Source: Planctomycetota bacterium
GTDB taxonomy: Bacteria; Planctomycetota; UBA1135; JACQFD01
Length of the DNA stretch: 64,000 nt
Direction: 5' to 3'
Assembly (NCBI GenBank): GCA_016200225.1
Contig: JACQFD010000040.1
Location: 62,001-126,000, forward strand
This document shows, in pieces, positions 42,274-51,740 of the stretch. Position numbers and translations under genes: made by a program. A model generated the notes under the pieces. The model worked only from the letters and a program-made list of their open reading frames with translations. It searched no databases and was not told the origin of the DNA. The first letter of the stretch is position 1; the number at the start of each line of letters is the position of its first letter.

Positions 42274-44865
42274 ATGCTCCAACACCCATGCTCGTCCATT
42301 TTTCGGCGCGTTTACTTTTCGGCAATTCTAATTATAGCTGTTCATGAGTTTTCCGGCGACGCGTTCTGTCAACTCCTCCCGAGCCGGCAGTACGCGGTTG
42401 GCGCGTCGCCGAAATCTGTAGCTATCGGCGACGTCAACGGAGATGGGATCGCGGATCTCGCGACAGCCAACGCGAGCACAAATAATATTTCCGTCGGTCT
42501 TGGCGACGGGTCGGGCGCGTTCAGTTTCTCGGTCGGTGCAGGGGTCGGGACTTCGCCCGTATCGCTATCCTTTGGAGACTTCAATGGCGACGGCAAGCTC
42601 GACATCGCAACCGCGAATTCCGTTTCGAATAATGTATCGATTCTTCTGGGAAATGGCGCCGGCGGGTTTTTATTAGCAGGCAATTTTTCCGTCGGGTCGA
42701 TGCCGCTCTCGGTCCGCGTCGCCGATCTAAATAATAACGGAAAGAAGGATTTTGTGACGGCAAACTTCAATTCGAACAACGTTTCGGTTTTGTATGGAAA
42801 TGGAGCGGGCGGATTCGCCGCGGCGGCGAATTTTGCGACCGCGTCCGGGCCGAATTCCGTCGAGATTTGCGCAACGATTCCAGGAGGAAATCCACTCGAT
42901 CTGGTTACTGCAAATAGTACTTCCAATTCCGTTTCCGTGTTGCATTGGATTGGCGGTCCAGGATGGGCGGCGCCGTTAAATTACGGTGTCCTTGCGCCCG
43001 CGGTGTCCATTGCCGTCGGACAGTATTCTCCGGGCGGCCAGATTTATGTTGTAACCGCCAACGGAACTGCAAACAGCGCCACCACGCTCGTCGGCGACGG
43101 CCTCGGAGGATTTGGAACATTACATAATATAATAATTGGCGGCAATCCGGTTTCTGTAGCCATCGGCCGACTCGACGGAAGCACGGTCGTGGGTCAGGCG
43201 TACTTTGTAACTGCAAATTCCACCGGAAACAGCGTTTCGGCCGCGATCGGTACCGGCACGTTCGGTCCAGTGCAAACGTTCCCGACGGGCACGAGCCCGC
43301 AGTGTGTCGCCGTTGGAGATATCAATGGCGATGGGAAGGATGATGCAATTACAGCGGATGGAATTTCGAACGATGTTGCGGTTCTGCTGGGTACCCAACC
43401 CGTCGCAATGAACGGCCTTTCAACAATTCCAATCACAGGCGGGCCGCAAGCTATTGTAATGGCGGACTTCAGCGCGGATGGAAAACCCGATTTGGCGACG
43501 GTTAATTACTATTCCGGAAAACTATCGATGCTCCTCGGAGACGGCGCCGGAGGATTTGCGGCGCCCAATTACTTTGGTAGCGTTCAGAGTCCGGCATCAA
43601 TTGTTGGCGCCGATCTAAACGGCGATGAAAAGTTAGATCTTGTGACCGCCAACAGTTCTCTAAATAGTATTTCCATATTCCTCGGCAACGGCGCCGGAGC
43701 GTTTGGAGCCGCGACGGTCGTCGGCGTGGGTCCACAGCCATACGGCGTTGCGGCCGGAGATATGAACGGCGATGGCAAACCCGACCTCGCCGTGACGAGT
43801 TCCGCTTCGGACTCCGTCATGGTTTTATTAGGAAATGGAACCGGCGGATTTTCAGTTGCATCATCGGTGGGAACGGGAGTCCAACCGCGCAGCGTATGTA
43901 TCGGCGACGTCAGCGGCGACGGCGCCGCGGATGTCGCGACGGCGAATGAAAGTGGAAACAGCATTAGTGTATGCATCGGCAGCGGATCGGGATTATTTAT
44001 AAACACGACCAACTATGTCATCAACGCCGAGCCCCATTCGATCATGATCGCCGACATGAACGGCGACGGCGTCCCGGACCTTGTATCGGCGACCCAGGCG
44101 TCCGGCGGCGCAATTATACTTTTCGGAACCGGAGCGGGTTTTTTCGGTCCGGTTCATTCATTCGGGGCCGGCGGCGCTTCGACATGCGCCCGTGTTTGTG
44201 ATATGAATCTCGACGGACGGCCGGATATTGTGATAACTAACTATGGCTCCAACAATATTGTCGTATTGCTGGGGAACGGAGCCGGTGGATTTGACGCGCC
44301 CGTGACTTTTGCAATCGGCGCTTCACCCGCATGGTTGGCTGTCGGCGATTTGAATGGAGACGGAAGACAGGACGCGGCGACGGCAAACACCATCGCTAAC
44401 AGCGTTTCTGTAATGATAAATGCCTCGCCCGCGTCCACCGGAATTAGTTTGTATGGAAAGGGAACATCGGGCTGCGTCGGAATCCTCGGAATGGCAACCA
44501 ATGGAGTTCCAAAGGTTAATAGACCGGGGTTCAGGCTCACATGCACGAACGCCCCGCGACACTCCCTAGGTCTGGGACTCGTTACAGATACCAAGGATGC
44601 GGCCGGATCCGATCCATTCTTTCTTGGCATTTTGCTACATGTGGATCTGTTATCGGCGACGCAAATATTATCTTTCGATTTCCTGAGCGACGAGGGAGGT
44701 TCGGCGTTCGCGCCCGCGCCGATTCCAAACGACCCGACGCTCGCGGGACAGACGTTCTACGCGCAGTGCATCTGGGTCGAAGATGCGGTCAATGGTTATG
44801 ATTGCAGTCCCGCGCAATACCACCTTGTGAGTTCGAAGGGACTTTCAATTACAATACAACCATGA
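42274..44865 (+). CDS. Secreted FG-GAP (VCBS-like) repeat protein
   Basis: 863 residues. After an N-terminal signal segment come about thirteen FG-GAP blades with the calcium-loop pattern GDxNGDGxxDxxTAN, for example VAIGDVNGDGIADLATAN and LSFGDFNGDGKLDIATAN, each paired with a VSVLLGNGAGGF-type strand. This predicts an integrin-alpha-like beta-propeller that binds calcium on the cell surface or outside the cell. The last ~140 residues form a separate beta-rich domain (ISLYGKGTSGCVGILG ... TFYAQCIWVEDAVNGYDCSP) like end domains seen in some Planctomycetota exported proteins. Ligand unknown. Confidence 0.9.
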   Translation: MLQHPCSSIFRRVYFSAILIIAVHEFSGDAFCQLLPSRQYAVGASPKSVAIGDVNGDGIADLATANASTNNISVGLGDGSGAFSFSVGAGVGTSPVSLSFGDFNGDGKLDIATANSVSNNVSILLGNGAGGFLLAGNFSVGSMPLSVRVADLNNNGKKDFVTANFNSNNVSVLYGNGAGGFAAAANFATASGPNSVEICATIPGGNPLDLVTANSTSNSVSVLHWIGGPGWAAPLNYGVLAPAVSIAVGQYSPGGQIYVVTANGTANSATTLVGDGLGGFGTLHNIIIGGNPVSVAIGRLDGSTVVGQAYFVTANSTGNSVSAAIGTGTFGPVQTFPTGTSPQCVAVGDINGDGKDDAITADGISNDVAVLLGTQPVAMNGLSTIPITGGPQAIVMADFSADGKPDLATVNYYSGKLSMLLGDGAGGFAAPNYFGSVQSPASIVGADLNGDEKLDLVTANSSLNSISIFLGNGAGAFGAATVVGVGPQPYGVAAGDMNGDGKPDLAVTSSASDSVMVLLGNGTGGFSVASSVGTGVQPRSVCIGDVSGDGAADVATANESGNSISVCIGSGSGLFINTTNYVINAEPHSIMIADMNGDGVPDLVSATQASGGAIILFGTGAGFFGPVHSFGAGGASTCARVCDMNLDGRPDIVITNYGSNNIVVLLGNGAGGFDAPVTFAIGASPAWLAVGDLNGDGRQDAATANTIANSVSVMINASPASTGISLYGKGTSGCVGILGMATNGVPKVNRPGFRLTCTNAPRHSLGLGLVTDTKDAAGSDPFFLGILLHVDLLSATQILSFDFLSDEGGSAFAPAPIPNDPTLAGQTFYAQCIWVEDAVNGYDCSPAQYHLVSSKGLSITIQP

Positions 44866-45004
44866 GCTTCGCGAGACCGTTACGCTGGAACTGGTTTTAG
44901 ATGTCTCTCGAACGGCGGGCTCTCGCGCGCTATTGTTAGCATCAAGGCGCGAACCGGGGAGCTTTTCCGCAACCCGACACGCCTACAACGCTTATATTTA
45001 ACAT

Positions 45005-45092
45005 TGGTGCCCGAGGAGGGAGTTGAACCCACACTCCTTTAGAGGGAACCGGATTTTGAATCCGGCGCGTCTGCCAGTTCCGCCACTCGGGC
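45005..45092 (-). tRNA. tRNA-Leu (anticodon CAA)
   Basis: Minus strand, 88 nt including an encoded CCA (45007-45005). The acceptor stem is GCCCGAG/CTCGGGC and the D region TGGCGGAACTGGCAGACGC is typical of tRNA-Leu. The anticodon stem is CCGGA/TCCGG with loop TTCAAAA, giving anticodon CAA (codon TTG), followed by a long variable arm and a T arm with GTTCAA. It stands downstream of the phosphatase-dacB-galE gene run. Confidence 0.97.
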
Positions 45093-45143
45093 AAAGGAGG
45101 GCGAAGAGAATCGTTAAGAACGGGCCCGAAGGCAAGCGCGGAG

Positions 45144-45935
45144 TTATTCGATCAGGGTGTTTCGGAGGATTTCGTGCAGTTCGCCGTTCGTCGCGAGGAT
45201 GCTGCGGCCCGATTTCCACGCATCGCCGCCACTCAAATCGGTGACGCGGCCCCCGGCTTCGCGCACGATCAACGCCCCCGCCGCGACGTCGTGGCGTTCG
45301 AGGTTGAGTTCCCAGTACGCATCAAATCGGCCGCAAGCAACAAATGCGAGGTCGAGCGCCGCCGAACCGAGCCGTCGAAGATCGCGGACCTTGAAGAACA
45401 AGCGGCCAAAATTTTCGAGATTCGGATTCGCGAGTTCGCTGCGGCGGTACGGAAAACCCGTGGCGACGAGCGCGTCGGCGAGATCCGGGGTTTTGCTAAC
45501 AAAAATCGGCGCGCCGTTGCGATAGGCGCCGCCCCCCTTGCGCGCAATATACAATTCATCGAGCCGCGGTGCGTACACCACGCCGATCGCCGGCTCGTTA
45601 TCGATAAATCGCGCGATCGAAACTGTAAATTCCGGCAGTCCGTGCACAAAATTCGTCGTTCCGTCGAGAGGATCGATATACCAAATCGCACCCGCGTCGC
45701 CCGCCGCCGCGCGGCTCGACTCCTCCGCGTGGATCGCGTCGTCCGGAAACGCGGCGCGGATTTCGTTTAATATAACTTTTTCGGCCGCGACGTCGGCTTC
45801 GGACACAAGATCGCGCCGCGCCGATTTCGTTTGGATCATCGACGGCTCGAGTTTTTCGTAATATTTCAATAACGTCGCGCCCGCCGCGAACGCCGCGCGG
45901 CGCGCCGTCTCGAGATCCCGCGCGCCGTTTTCCAT
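45144..45935 (-). CDS. suhB: SuhB-like inositol monophosphatase family protein
   Basis: 263 residues. Metal site motifs AEESSR, WYIDPLDGTTNFVHG (~87-101) and the C-terminal ERHDVAAGALIVREAGG are present. The last has His where most members have Trp (xWDxAAG). It hydrolyses inositol-1-phosphate or related phosphates. SuhB also acts on rRNA transcription in E. coli. It begins 3 bases after dacB, so is translationally linked to it. Confidence 0.9.
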   Translation of the reverse strand: MENGARDLETARRAAFAAGATLLKYYEKLEPSMIQTKSARRDLVSEADVAAEKVILNEIRAAFPDDAIHAEESSRAAAGDAGAIWYIDPLDGTTNFVHGLPEFTVSIARFIDNEPAIGVVYAPRLDELYIARKGGGAYRNGAPIFVSKTPDLADALVATGFPYRRSELANPNLENFGRLFFKVRDLRRLGSAALDLAFVACGRFDAYWELNLERHDVAAGALIVREAGGRVTDLSGGDAWKSGRSILATNGELHEILRNTLIE

Positions 45936-45938
45936 CGT

Positions 45939-47621
45939 TTATTTATTATTAATTTCGATCAATTCGCGGACGCATCGGTCTTCGTCGGGTTTGAAACTTC
46001 CGCCGTGCTCCGAATAATTTGTAATGCTCGAGAATGCGAAGGTTTCGCCGTTCGACGCCTCGACGTAGCCCGAGAGCGCGGTCGCGACGTCGAGGGATCC
46101 CGTTTTCGCCTTGACTCGATTATTAAATATCGGATCGCGCATGCGCTTGCGCAGCGTGCTCTCGCCTTCGCCCGCGCCCGCGAGCGAATCTTTATATATT
46201 TCAAAAACCCGCGTCCGCGCCATCGCGCGCAGCAAAGCCACGGTTGTCGCGGGCGAAATCTTCGAATTGTACGCGAGGCCGCATCCGTCGATCGCCGCGT
46301 AACCGTCGGTCGCGACGCCCATTTCGGCGAGCGTCCTGCGAACGACCTCCACGCCCGCCGCGGAAGTACCGGCGCCGCCGAATCGCGCGCCCAGCGTTTT
46401 TAGTATCATCTCCGCGAACATATTATCGCTTTCGCGATTGGTAATTTTAATGATTTCGCCGAGCGGCGCCGGCGACTGCAGTCGGACCAGAGTCCGATTC
46501 GGCGCGGTGTCGAGCAATCCCGCCGCGCGCACGCCGCGGCCGACGGCGATACTACAATTTTCAAACGCCCGGGTTGCTACATATCCAAAAAGTTTGGGGC
46601 CGTCCAATACATGGAACGAGGTCGACGCGGCGCCGCCCTCGACAATCGCGCCGCTCACGCGAATCACATCGTCCGAAAGACTGGCGGCGATGCCGCGCGC
46701 CGCGTTCTTGGCAACCACGCTCACGCCGTTTTCGACGCGCACGCCCGACATGGCCGGCGAAAGTTCCAATTCTACTTTTCCTCCGAGGGCGCGCGCGGCG
46801 ATTTCAATCTTATGATGTTCCGCACAGAGCGCGCTCACGTCGAGCGCGTGCGGTTTTCCCCGATCGCGCGACGGCCAGCCCGGGTGGTATCGGGCATCGC
46901 TAAAATACCGATCGTCCAATACAAGCGATCCGCGGATTTCGCGAATGCCAAGATTCGCGAGCCCCGCCGCGGCCCGCGTCAGCGCGCCCGTGGCTCCGCC
47001 GTCCGACCAACCGTGCTCCTCCGTCAACGACGGATCGCCGCCGCCTTGAATCCATAAGTCCCCCTCGAGAACGCCGTTTCGAATCGGCGCGTCGCTCGCG
47101 AACCGTGTTTCAAAATGAAAGTCCGGACCTAACTTTACCAATGCGACGGCCGTTGTGAATAATTTAACATTCGACGCGCCGGATAATAATTGTTCGGGTC
47201 GGTGCGACGTCACTACGGATCCGTCGTCGAGCGCCAAAGCTAAGAATCCCGTGCGTGCGTTCGGTTTGGCCGCGCCTTTTTTCTTTGGAATGAAAGTTTC
47301 GATCGAACGCAGAATTTCATCAATATTGCGTCCCGCGCGTCCGATCGCCTTGACTCTCGCGGGCGATGCGATCGTCGGACGCGAAACAAGCGGCTCGAGG
47401 ATAATTTTCGGCGCGAGGACGGATCCGCCAAAGGAAGCATCCGTCGGTTGTGTCGGCTTCTGCGATTCCACGGGCTGCGTTTCGCCGGCCGCCACGCGGT
47501 GCGGATACCACAATAAAGCCGCGGCAAGACCCACCGCGACGACCGCGAGCGCCGCGATCGTCCAGCGGTTCGCGTTTTTTAATCGACCGTTTTTAGATGA
47601 ATTTCGTTTTCGCCGCGCCAT
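45939..47621 (-). CDS. dacB: D-alanyl-D-alanine carboxypeptidase/endopeptidase (PBP4 family)
   Basis: 560 residues. An N-terminal membrane anchor (TIAALAVVAVGLAAALLWY) replaces a cleavable signal, then a linker and the S13 peptidase domain. The three penicillin-binding motifs are complete: SNVK (Ser150, Lys153), SDN in ITNRESDNMFAEM, and KTG in KAKTGSLDVATALSGYVE. It trims or cleaves peptidoglycan stem peptides in the periplasm, which implies that this organism has peptidoglycan. Lies between galE (24-base gap) and the SuhB-like gene. Confidence 0.94.
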   Translation of the reverse strand: MARRKRNSSKNGRLKNANRWTIAALAVVAVGLAAALLWYPHRVAAGETQPVESQKPTQPTDASFGGSVLAPKIILEPLVSRPTIASPARVKAIGRAGRNIDEILRSIETFIPKKKGAAKPNARTGFLALALDDGSVVTSHRPEQLLSGASNVKLFTTAVALVKLGPDFHFETRFASDAPIRNGVLEGDLWIQGGGDPSLTEEHGWSDGGATGALTRAAAGLANLGIREIRGSLVLDDRYFSDARYHPGWPSRDRGKPHALDVSALCAEHHKIEIAARALGGKVELELSPAMSGVRVENGVSVVAKNAARGIAASLSDDVIRVSGAIVEGGAASTSFHVLDGPKLFGYVATRAFENCSIAVGRGVRAAGLLDTAPNRTLVRLQSPAPLGEIIKITNRESDNMFAEMILKTLGARFGGAGTSAAGVEVVRRTLAEMGVATDGYAAIDGCGLAYNSKISPATTVALLRAMARTRVFEIYKDSLAGAGEGESTLRKRMRDPIFNNRVKAKTGSLDVATALSGYVEASNGETFAFSSITNYSEHGGSFKPDEDRCVRELIEINNK

Positions 47622-47645
47622 GGAATGGAAGCGTTGTATGTATAT

Positions 47646-48662
47646 TTACGAATGACGCCGCTCGGCGGAACGGTCGTTATAACCGTTCGGATGGGCTTGA
47701 TGCCATTTCCAAGCGGAGGCGATGATCGTTTCCAAATCGGAACGCGTGGGTTTCCAACCGAGAATTTTCCGCGCCTTTGTTCCATCCGCGATCAGGACGG
47801 CGGGATCGCCCGGCCGGCGCGCGGCTGACGTCTCCTCGACGGGAAGTTTTGTTAATTTGCGCGCCAGATCGATCACCTGCCGCACCGTGTAGCCGTCGCC
47901 CGTTCCTAAATTAAACGATCCCCCTTTCCCGCCGCGGCCGAGGTGTTCGAGCGCGCGCAGGTGCGCGTCGGCGAGATCGTCGACATGTATATAATCGCGC
48001 ACGCAGGTTCCGTCGGACGTCGGATAATCACTACCAAAAACCGCGATCGACGCGCGCCGGCCGAGCGCCGCCTGCAGAATAATTGGTATCAAATGCGACT
48101 CGGGTTCGTGATCCTCGCCAAGGTGGCCCCCTTCGGCCGCGCCCGCGGCATTAAAATAACGAAGGGCGATCCATTCGAAACCGTGCGCCGTCGTGTGGTC
48201 GGCGAGCGCTTGCTCGAACATCAATTTCGTCGAGCCGTACGGATTGATGGGATTGCGCGGATGTTCCTCGTCGATCGGCGTGTGCAGCGGTTCGCCGTAG
48301 GTCGCCGCCGTCGACGAAAAGATCATTTTATTACAATCCCACGCGCGCGCCGTTCTTAATAAAACAAGCGAGGCCTCGAGATTGTTACGATAATATTTCC
48401 CCGGGTTCGCGACCGATTCGCCGACCAAACAATTGGCGGCGAAATGCATCACGGCGTTCGGGCGATGCCGCGCGAAACAGGCACGCAGCGCCGGCTCGTC
48501 GAGCAAATTTACAATTTCGAGCGGGACGCCCGGCTGCACGGCCGCGCGATGGCCCTCCGAGAGATCGTCCACCGCGACGACTTCCAATCCGTTTTTTATT
48601 AAACAACGGACGGTGTGCGAACCGATGTAGCCGGCGGCGCCGGTTACGAGGATTTTTGTCAT
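47646..48662 (-). CDS. galE: UDP-glucose 4-epimerase
   Basis: 338 residues, normal length. NAD-binding ILVTGAAGYIGSHTVRCL at the N-terminus, VVAVDDLSEG, the catalytic Ser/Thr region FSSTAATYGEP and the YxxxK pair in NPYGSTKLMFE are present, as well as ALRYFNAAGA and CVRDYIHVDDLA. It interconverts UDP-glucose and UDP-galactose for surface polysaccharides. Downstream of the TPR/HEAT lipoprotein gene (74-base gap). Confidence 0.96.
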   Translation of the reverse strand: MTKILVTGAAGYIGSHTVRCLIKNGLEVVAVDDLSEGHRAAVQPGVPLEIVNLLDEPALRACFARHRPNAVMHFAANCLVGESVANPGKYYRNNLEASLVLLRTARAWDCNKMIFSSTAATYGEPLHTPIDEEHPRNPINPYGSTKLMFEQALADHTTAHGFEWIALRYFNAAGAAEGGHLGEDHEPESHLIPIILQAALGRRASIAVFGSDYPTSDGTCVRDYIHVDDLADAHLRALEHLGRGGKGGSFNLGTGDGYTVRQVIDLARKLTKLPVEETSAARRPGDPAVLIADGTKARKILGWKPTRSDLETIIASAWKWHQAHPNGYNDRSAERRHS

Positions 48663-48736
48663 ATCCGTGAACGGTAAATTTAATTAAAAATAAGTAAATA
48701 TCGTCCGCCGGCGCGCGAACGCACGGCGCGCGCGAA

Positions 48737-50323
48737 TCAGGGTTTTTGTTTGGGAGGCGCGGGCGGCGCGACTTCGTTCATCGCCGCCGTCGCTACTTTT
48801 GTCTTGCGCTCGGATAAGTAATTTCGCCATTCTTCCTGCGCCGTTTTTCGTTGTTCCTCGTTCGTACTCTCGACTCCAAGCGGAAGCACGATCCGGCCCG
48901 TCATGGATTCGAGTCCTTTGTTGGCCGCGACGCGCACGCGCGGCGAATCGTCGCCGATCGCGCCGACGAGCGCGATTTGCGATTCTTTAAAATCGAGCGT
49001 GGCGAGCATCGCGCACGCGATCGCGCGGACGCCCTCGTCGTGGTCTTTCGCCGAGAGCACCGCGAGCGCTTTCAAACTTAATTCTTTCGCGCGGCGCGCC
49101 ACCTCGACCACCGCCACCATGCGGATTTCGGGCACCGCGTCGTGGAGCGCCTGAACGTAGACCTGGTCGATCGCCGGAAACGGAAATTGTCGCAATGCAT
49201 CGGCGGCCATCCGGCGTTTTGTAATATCGGGGTGCGCGACCAGCATGTTACATAATTCTTCGACTGTATATTTCGTGCGGTGTCCGATTTTTTGTTCCAT
49301 CCGCACCTCCTCCAGCGTTGCATTGATGTCGTCGCGGGAGTGGGTTTTCCAATATCCGTCCGGCGCTTCCTTCAGCAGCCGTTCCAAGAACTCGATCGAT
49401 CGGTCGAACCGCTCGGCCTTTCTATAGTAATCGGCGACGTCGAAGAGCCGGTCAATGGTAAATTTAACTTTCTGTTTCGCCGCGTCGAGTTGCGCAACCG
49501 CCTCCTCCGTCTTTCCAACGCGTACATAAGCTTCGGCGAGCAGAAATCGTAGCGATTCGTTTTCAGGCGCCTTCTCGACGGCCGGAACGAGCGCCGCGAT
49601 CGTTTTGTCGAATTCGTTGCGCGCATTTCGCAGACGCGCGAGCAGAATCGGTCCGCGCGCGGCGTCGGAGTCGCATTTGATACATGATTCCGCGGCCTGC
49701 ACAGCCTCGTCCATGCGCCGCGCGGATTCGAGCGCCTGCGCAAGCATCAAATAAGCCTCGGCGAGCTGGGGATCGATCTCGACCGCTTTCTTAAGACTCG
49801 CGATGGCGCGGTCAAACTGGCTTAATTTATGATAACAAATACCGAGGCCTTCGTGCGGCCACGGATTTCGCTCGTCGGCCGCGGCGGCCGCTCTGAATTC
49901 GAGTTCGGCGGCCTCGACCTGTTCGCATTTTCCGAGCGCGCGACCATACAAATAGAGTTTGTTCGAATCGTTGCGATCGGTCGTTTTATAAGATTCGACG
50001 AAGGTTGCATTGTCCGCGCGTTTTTCGTAAACGGCGTCCTGTTCGCGCCGCAGTCGCAGGACTTCGTTGCGCATTTTCTGCTGCCGCGCCGCGTTTTCCT
50101 CGGCGACCGCGACGCTCGATTTTGAACCCGTCAGCGGCGATCCGACGTTGTTCGAAGTTCCAACGCTAATATTTGCATTCTCGAGCTGCGCTTTCGCGCG
50201 GTCGCGGGCCGTGATCGTCGACGAATCCGGACCCGAAGCGCACGCGGCGAAGCAAATCGCGATCGCGCCAGCGCACACGAGCGCGGATTTGAGGGAACGC
50301 GGATTGGAGGCGGTTTCGTTCAT
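48737..50323 (-). CDS. TPR- and HEAT-repeat lipoprotein
   Basis: 528 residues from the ATG at 50323. The open frame runs to 50848 opposite part of aroA but only as non-domain sequence. The N-terminus has a hydrophobic segment and FAAC (Cys28), a plausible lipobox. Residues ~90-360 are TPR units (for example NPWPHEGLGICYHKLSQFDR, AIASLKKAVEIDPQLAEAYL), and the last ~140 are HEAT-like (LSAKDHDEGVRAIACAMLA). An adaptor or scaffold in the envelope is likely. Partner unknown. Confidence 0.8.
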   Translation of the reverse strand: MNETASNPRSLKSALVCAGAIAICFAACASGPDSSTITARDRAKAQLENANISVGTSNNVGSPLTGSKSSVAVAEENAARQQKMRNEVLRLRREQDAVYEKRADNATFVESYKTTDRNDSNKLYLYGRALGKCEQVEAAELEFRAAAAADERNPWPHEGLGICYHKLSQFDRAIASLKKAVEIDPQLAEAYLMLAQALESARRMDEAVQAAESCIKCDSDAARGPILLARLRNARNEFDKTIAALVPAVEKAPENESLRFLLAEAYVRVGKTEEAVAQLDAAKQKVKFTIDRLFDVADYYRKAERFDRSIEFLERLLKEAPDGYWKTHSRDDINATLEEVRMEQKIGHRTKYTVEELCNMLVAHPDITKRRMAADALRQFPFPAIDQVYVQALHDAVPEIRMVAVVEVARRAKELSLKALAVLSAKDHDEGVRAIACAMLATLDFKESQIALVGAIGDDSPRVRVAANKGLESMTGRIVLPLGVESTNEEQRKTAQEEWRNYLSERKTKVATAAMNEVAPPAPPKQKP

Positions 50324-50375
50324 CGTGGGGCGTGAAAATGTTAGTTTCGCGAAACCGCGCGCCCCGTTCAATGAT

Positions 50376-51719
50376 TCAATTTTCCACGCGAGCGTCGTGG
50401 CCGATCGCATTGCGAAGTTGATCAAAGAAATCGGCCATCGATTTTGCGACGCTCCGGACATTGTCGATCTCAACTCCGGAGATCGCGAGCCCGGCGAGCG
50501 CAAACGCCATCGCGAGGCGATGATCGCCGCGCACGGAAAGTTGCGCGGCGCGCGGTTTTGGATTCGGCCAAATGCGCAAATCGAGCGACTCGGCAATTGT
50601 AGCATTCTTCTCGACCTCCGCGCGGCCGCCGAGCGCTTCGATCGCTGTGCGAAGCGCGGCGAGCCGATCGCTTTCTTTAAATTGCAATCGTTCGACGCGC
50701 AGGAACCGCGATGGCTCCGGCGCGAACATCGCCGCGATGGCGAGCGGCGGCACGAGGTCGGGATCGGCCTGCGCGTCGAGTTCGATGCCGCGGAGCAGGC
50801 GGCCGCTCGCGGAATATCGAATTTGATGTTCACGATCGCCGATTCCATCGAATCGAATCGCGACGCCCGCGCGTTCGAGCGCCGAAAGACCCGGATTCTC
50901 CCCGCGCGCGGCGCCGGCCGGATAAGTAATATTTAACGATCCTCCCAAGATCGCGGGAACGCATGCAAAGATTGTTTCGTGCGACGCGTCCGGTTCGAGA
51001 CTCACGCGCGTCGCGCGCGGCCTGCCCTTGACCATGAACGTCGGACCGTAGCTCGTTACCCAAAGAACTTCGCAACCAAACTGTTCGAGAACGCGGCTCG
51101 TTTGGTGAATATAAAATTCACTTTTCGCGGACCGACGGCCGCTAAAGATCGGCACACTTTGAAACAACGGCGCGGCCAGGAGCAACCCCGAGAGAAACTG
51201 GCTCGTCGATTCGTTCGTAAACAACACTTTGTCCGCGCGCACGCCGCGCGCATGTAACAAAAACGGCAGCGATTCGCCGCGGAAGTCGACGCCAAGTTCT
51301 CTTAACAATTGAAACCCCTCGCCATGCGGGCGGCGATTTAACTGTTCGGAGCCGGTGATCGTCGCGTCACCCGTTCCCGCGGAGCACCAGATCATACCAA
51401 AACGCAGGACGGCCGCGCTGTCCCCCGCGTCGAATGTTGTATTATCAAATCGCGGCGGACCGCCGCATCCCTCGATTTCGACGCCGTCGCCTTCGCGCTT
51501 CACCCTGGCCCCGCCGGCTTCGATCCACTTCAACGCGCGCTCGACGTCGTCCGCAAGCGGCAATTGTAAGATCGTGCTGATCCCCTCCGCTTGCGACGCG
51601 AGAAAAATGGCGCGGATCGCGTGCGATTTGCCGCCGCGCAATGTTACATTTCCCCGCGCGGGCCGCCCGGCGAACGGCAGCGTCGTCCAGCCGCCCGCGG
51701 AATCGGCGGTCGCGGTCAT
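50376..51719 (-). CDS. aroA: 3-phosphoshikimate 1-carboxyvinyltransferase (EPSP synthase)
   Basis: 447 residues. It makes EPSP from shikimate-3-phosphate and PEP. Visible are KSHAIR (Lys31, Ser32, Arg36), GDSAAVLR (99-106), TGSEQLNRRPHGEGFQLLRELG, STSQFLSGLLLA, DPDLVPPLAIAAMFA, QFKESDRLAAL and GDHRLAMAFALAGL. At the site matching E. coli Gly96 the residue is Ala102, and the next is Ala where Thr is usual. Ala at this site is known to reduce glyphosate binding in other EPSP synthases, so a glyphosate-tolerant form is predicted. Gene is 21 bases after the HEAT gene. Confidence 0.9.
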   Translation of the reverse strand: MTATADSAGGWTTLPFAGRPARGNVTLRGGKSHAIRAIFLASQAEGISTILQLPLADDVERALKWIEAGGARVKREGDGVEIEGCGGPPRFDNTTFDAGDSAAVLRFGMIWCSAGTGDATITGSEQLNRRPHGEGFQLLRELGVDFRGESLPFLLHARGVRADKVLFTNESTSQFLSGLLLAAPLFQSVPIFSGRRSAKSEFYIHQTSRVLEQFGCEVLWVTSYGPTFMVKGRPRATRVSLEPDASHETIFACVPAILGGSLNITYPAGAARGENPGLSALERAGVAIRFDGIGDREHQIRYSASGRLLRGIELDAQADPDLVPPLAIAAMFAPEPSRFLRVERLQFKESDRLAALRTAIEALGGRAEVEKNATIAESLDLRIWPNPKPRAAQLSVRGDHRLAMAFALAGLAISGVEIDNVRSVAKSMADFFDQLRNAIGHDARVEN

Positions 51720-51740
51720 TTCAATAGTTAATATAACGAA

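Noticed and set aside
50324-50848. N-terminal extension of the TPR/HEAT lipoprotein
   Set aside because: It overlaps the end of aroA on the same strand in another frame and would bury the lipoprotein signal. ATG 50323 directly precedes the signal segment.
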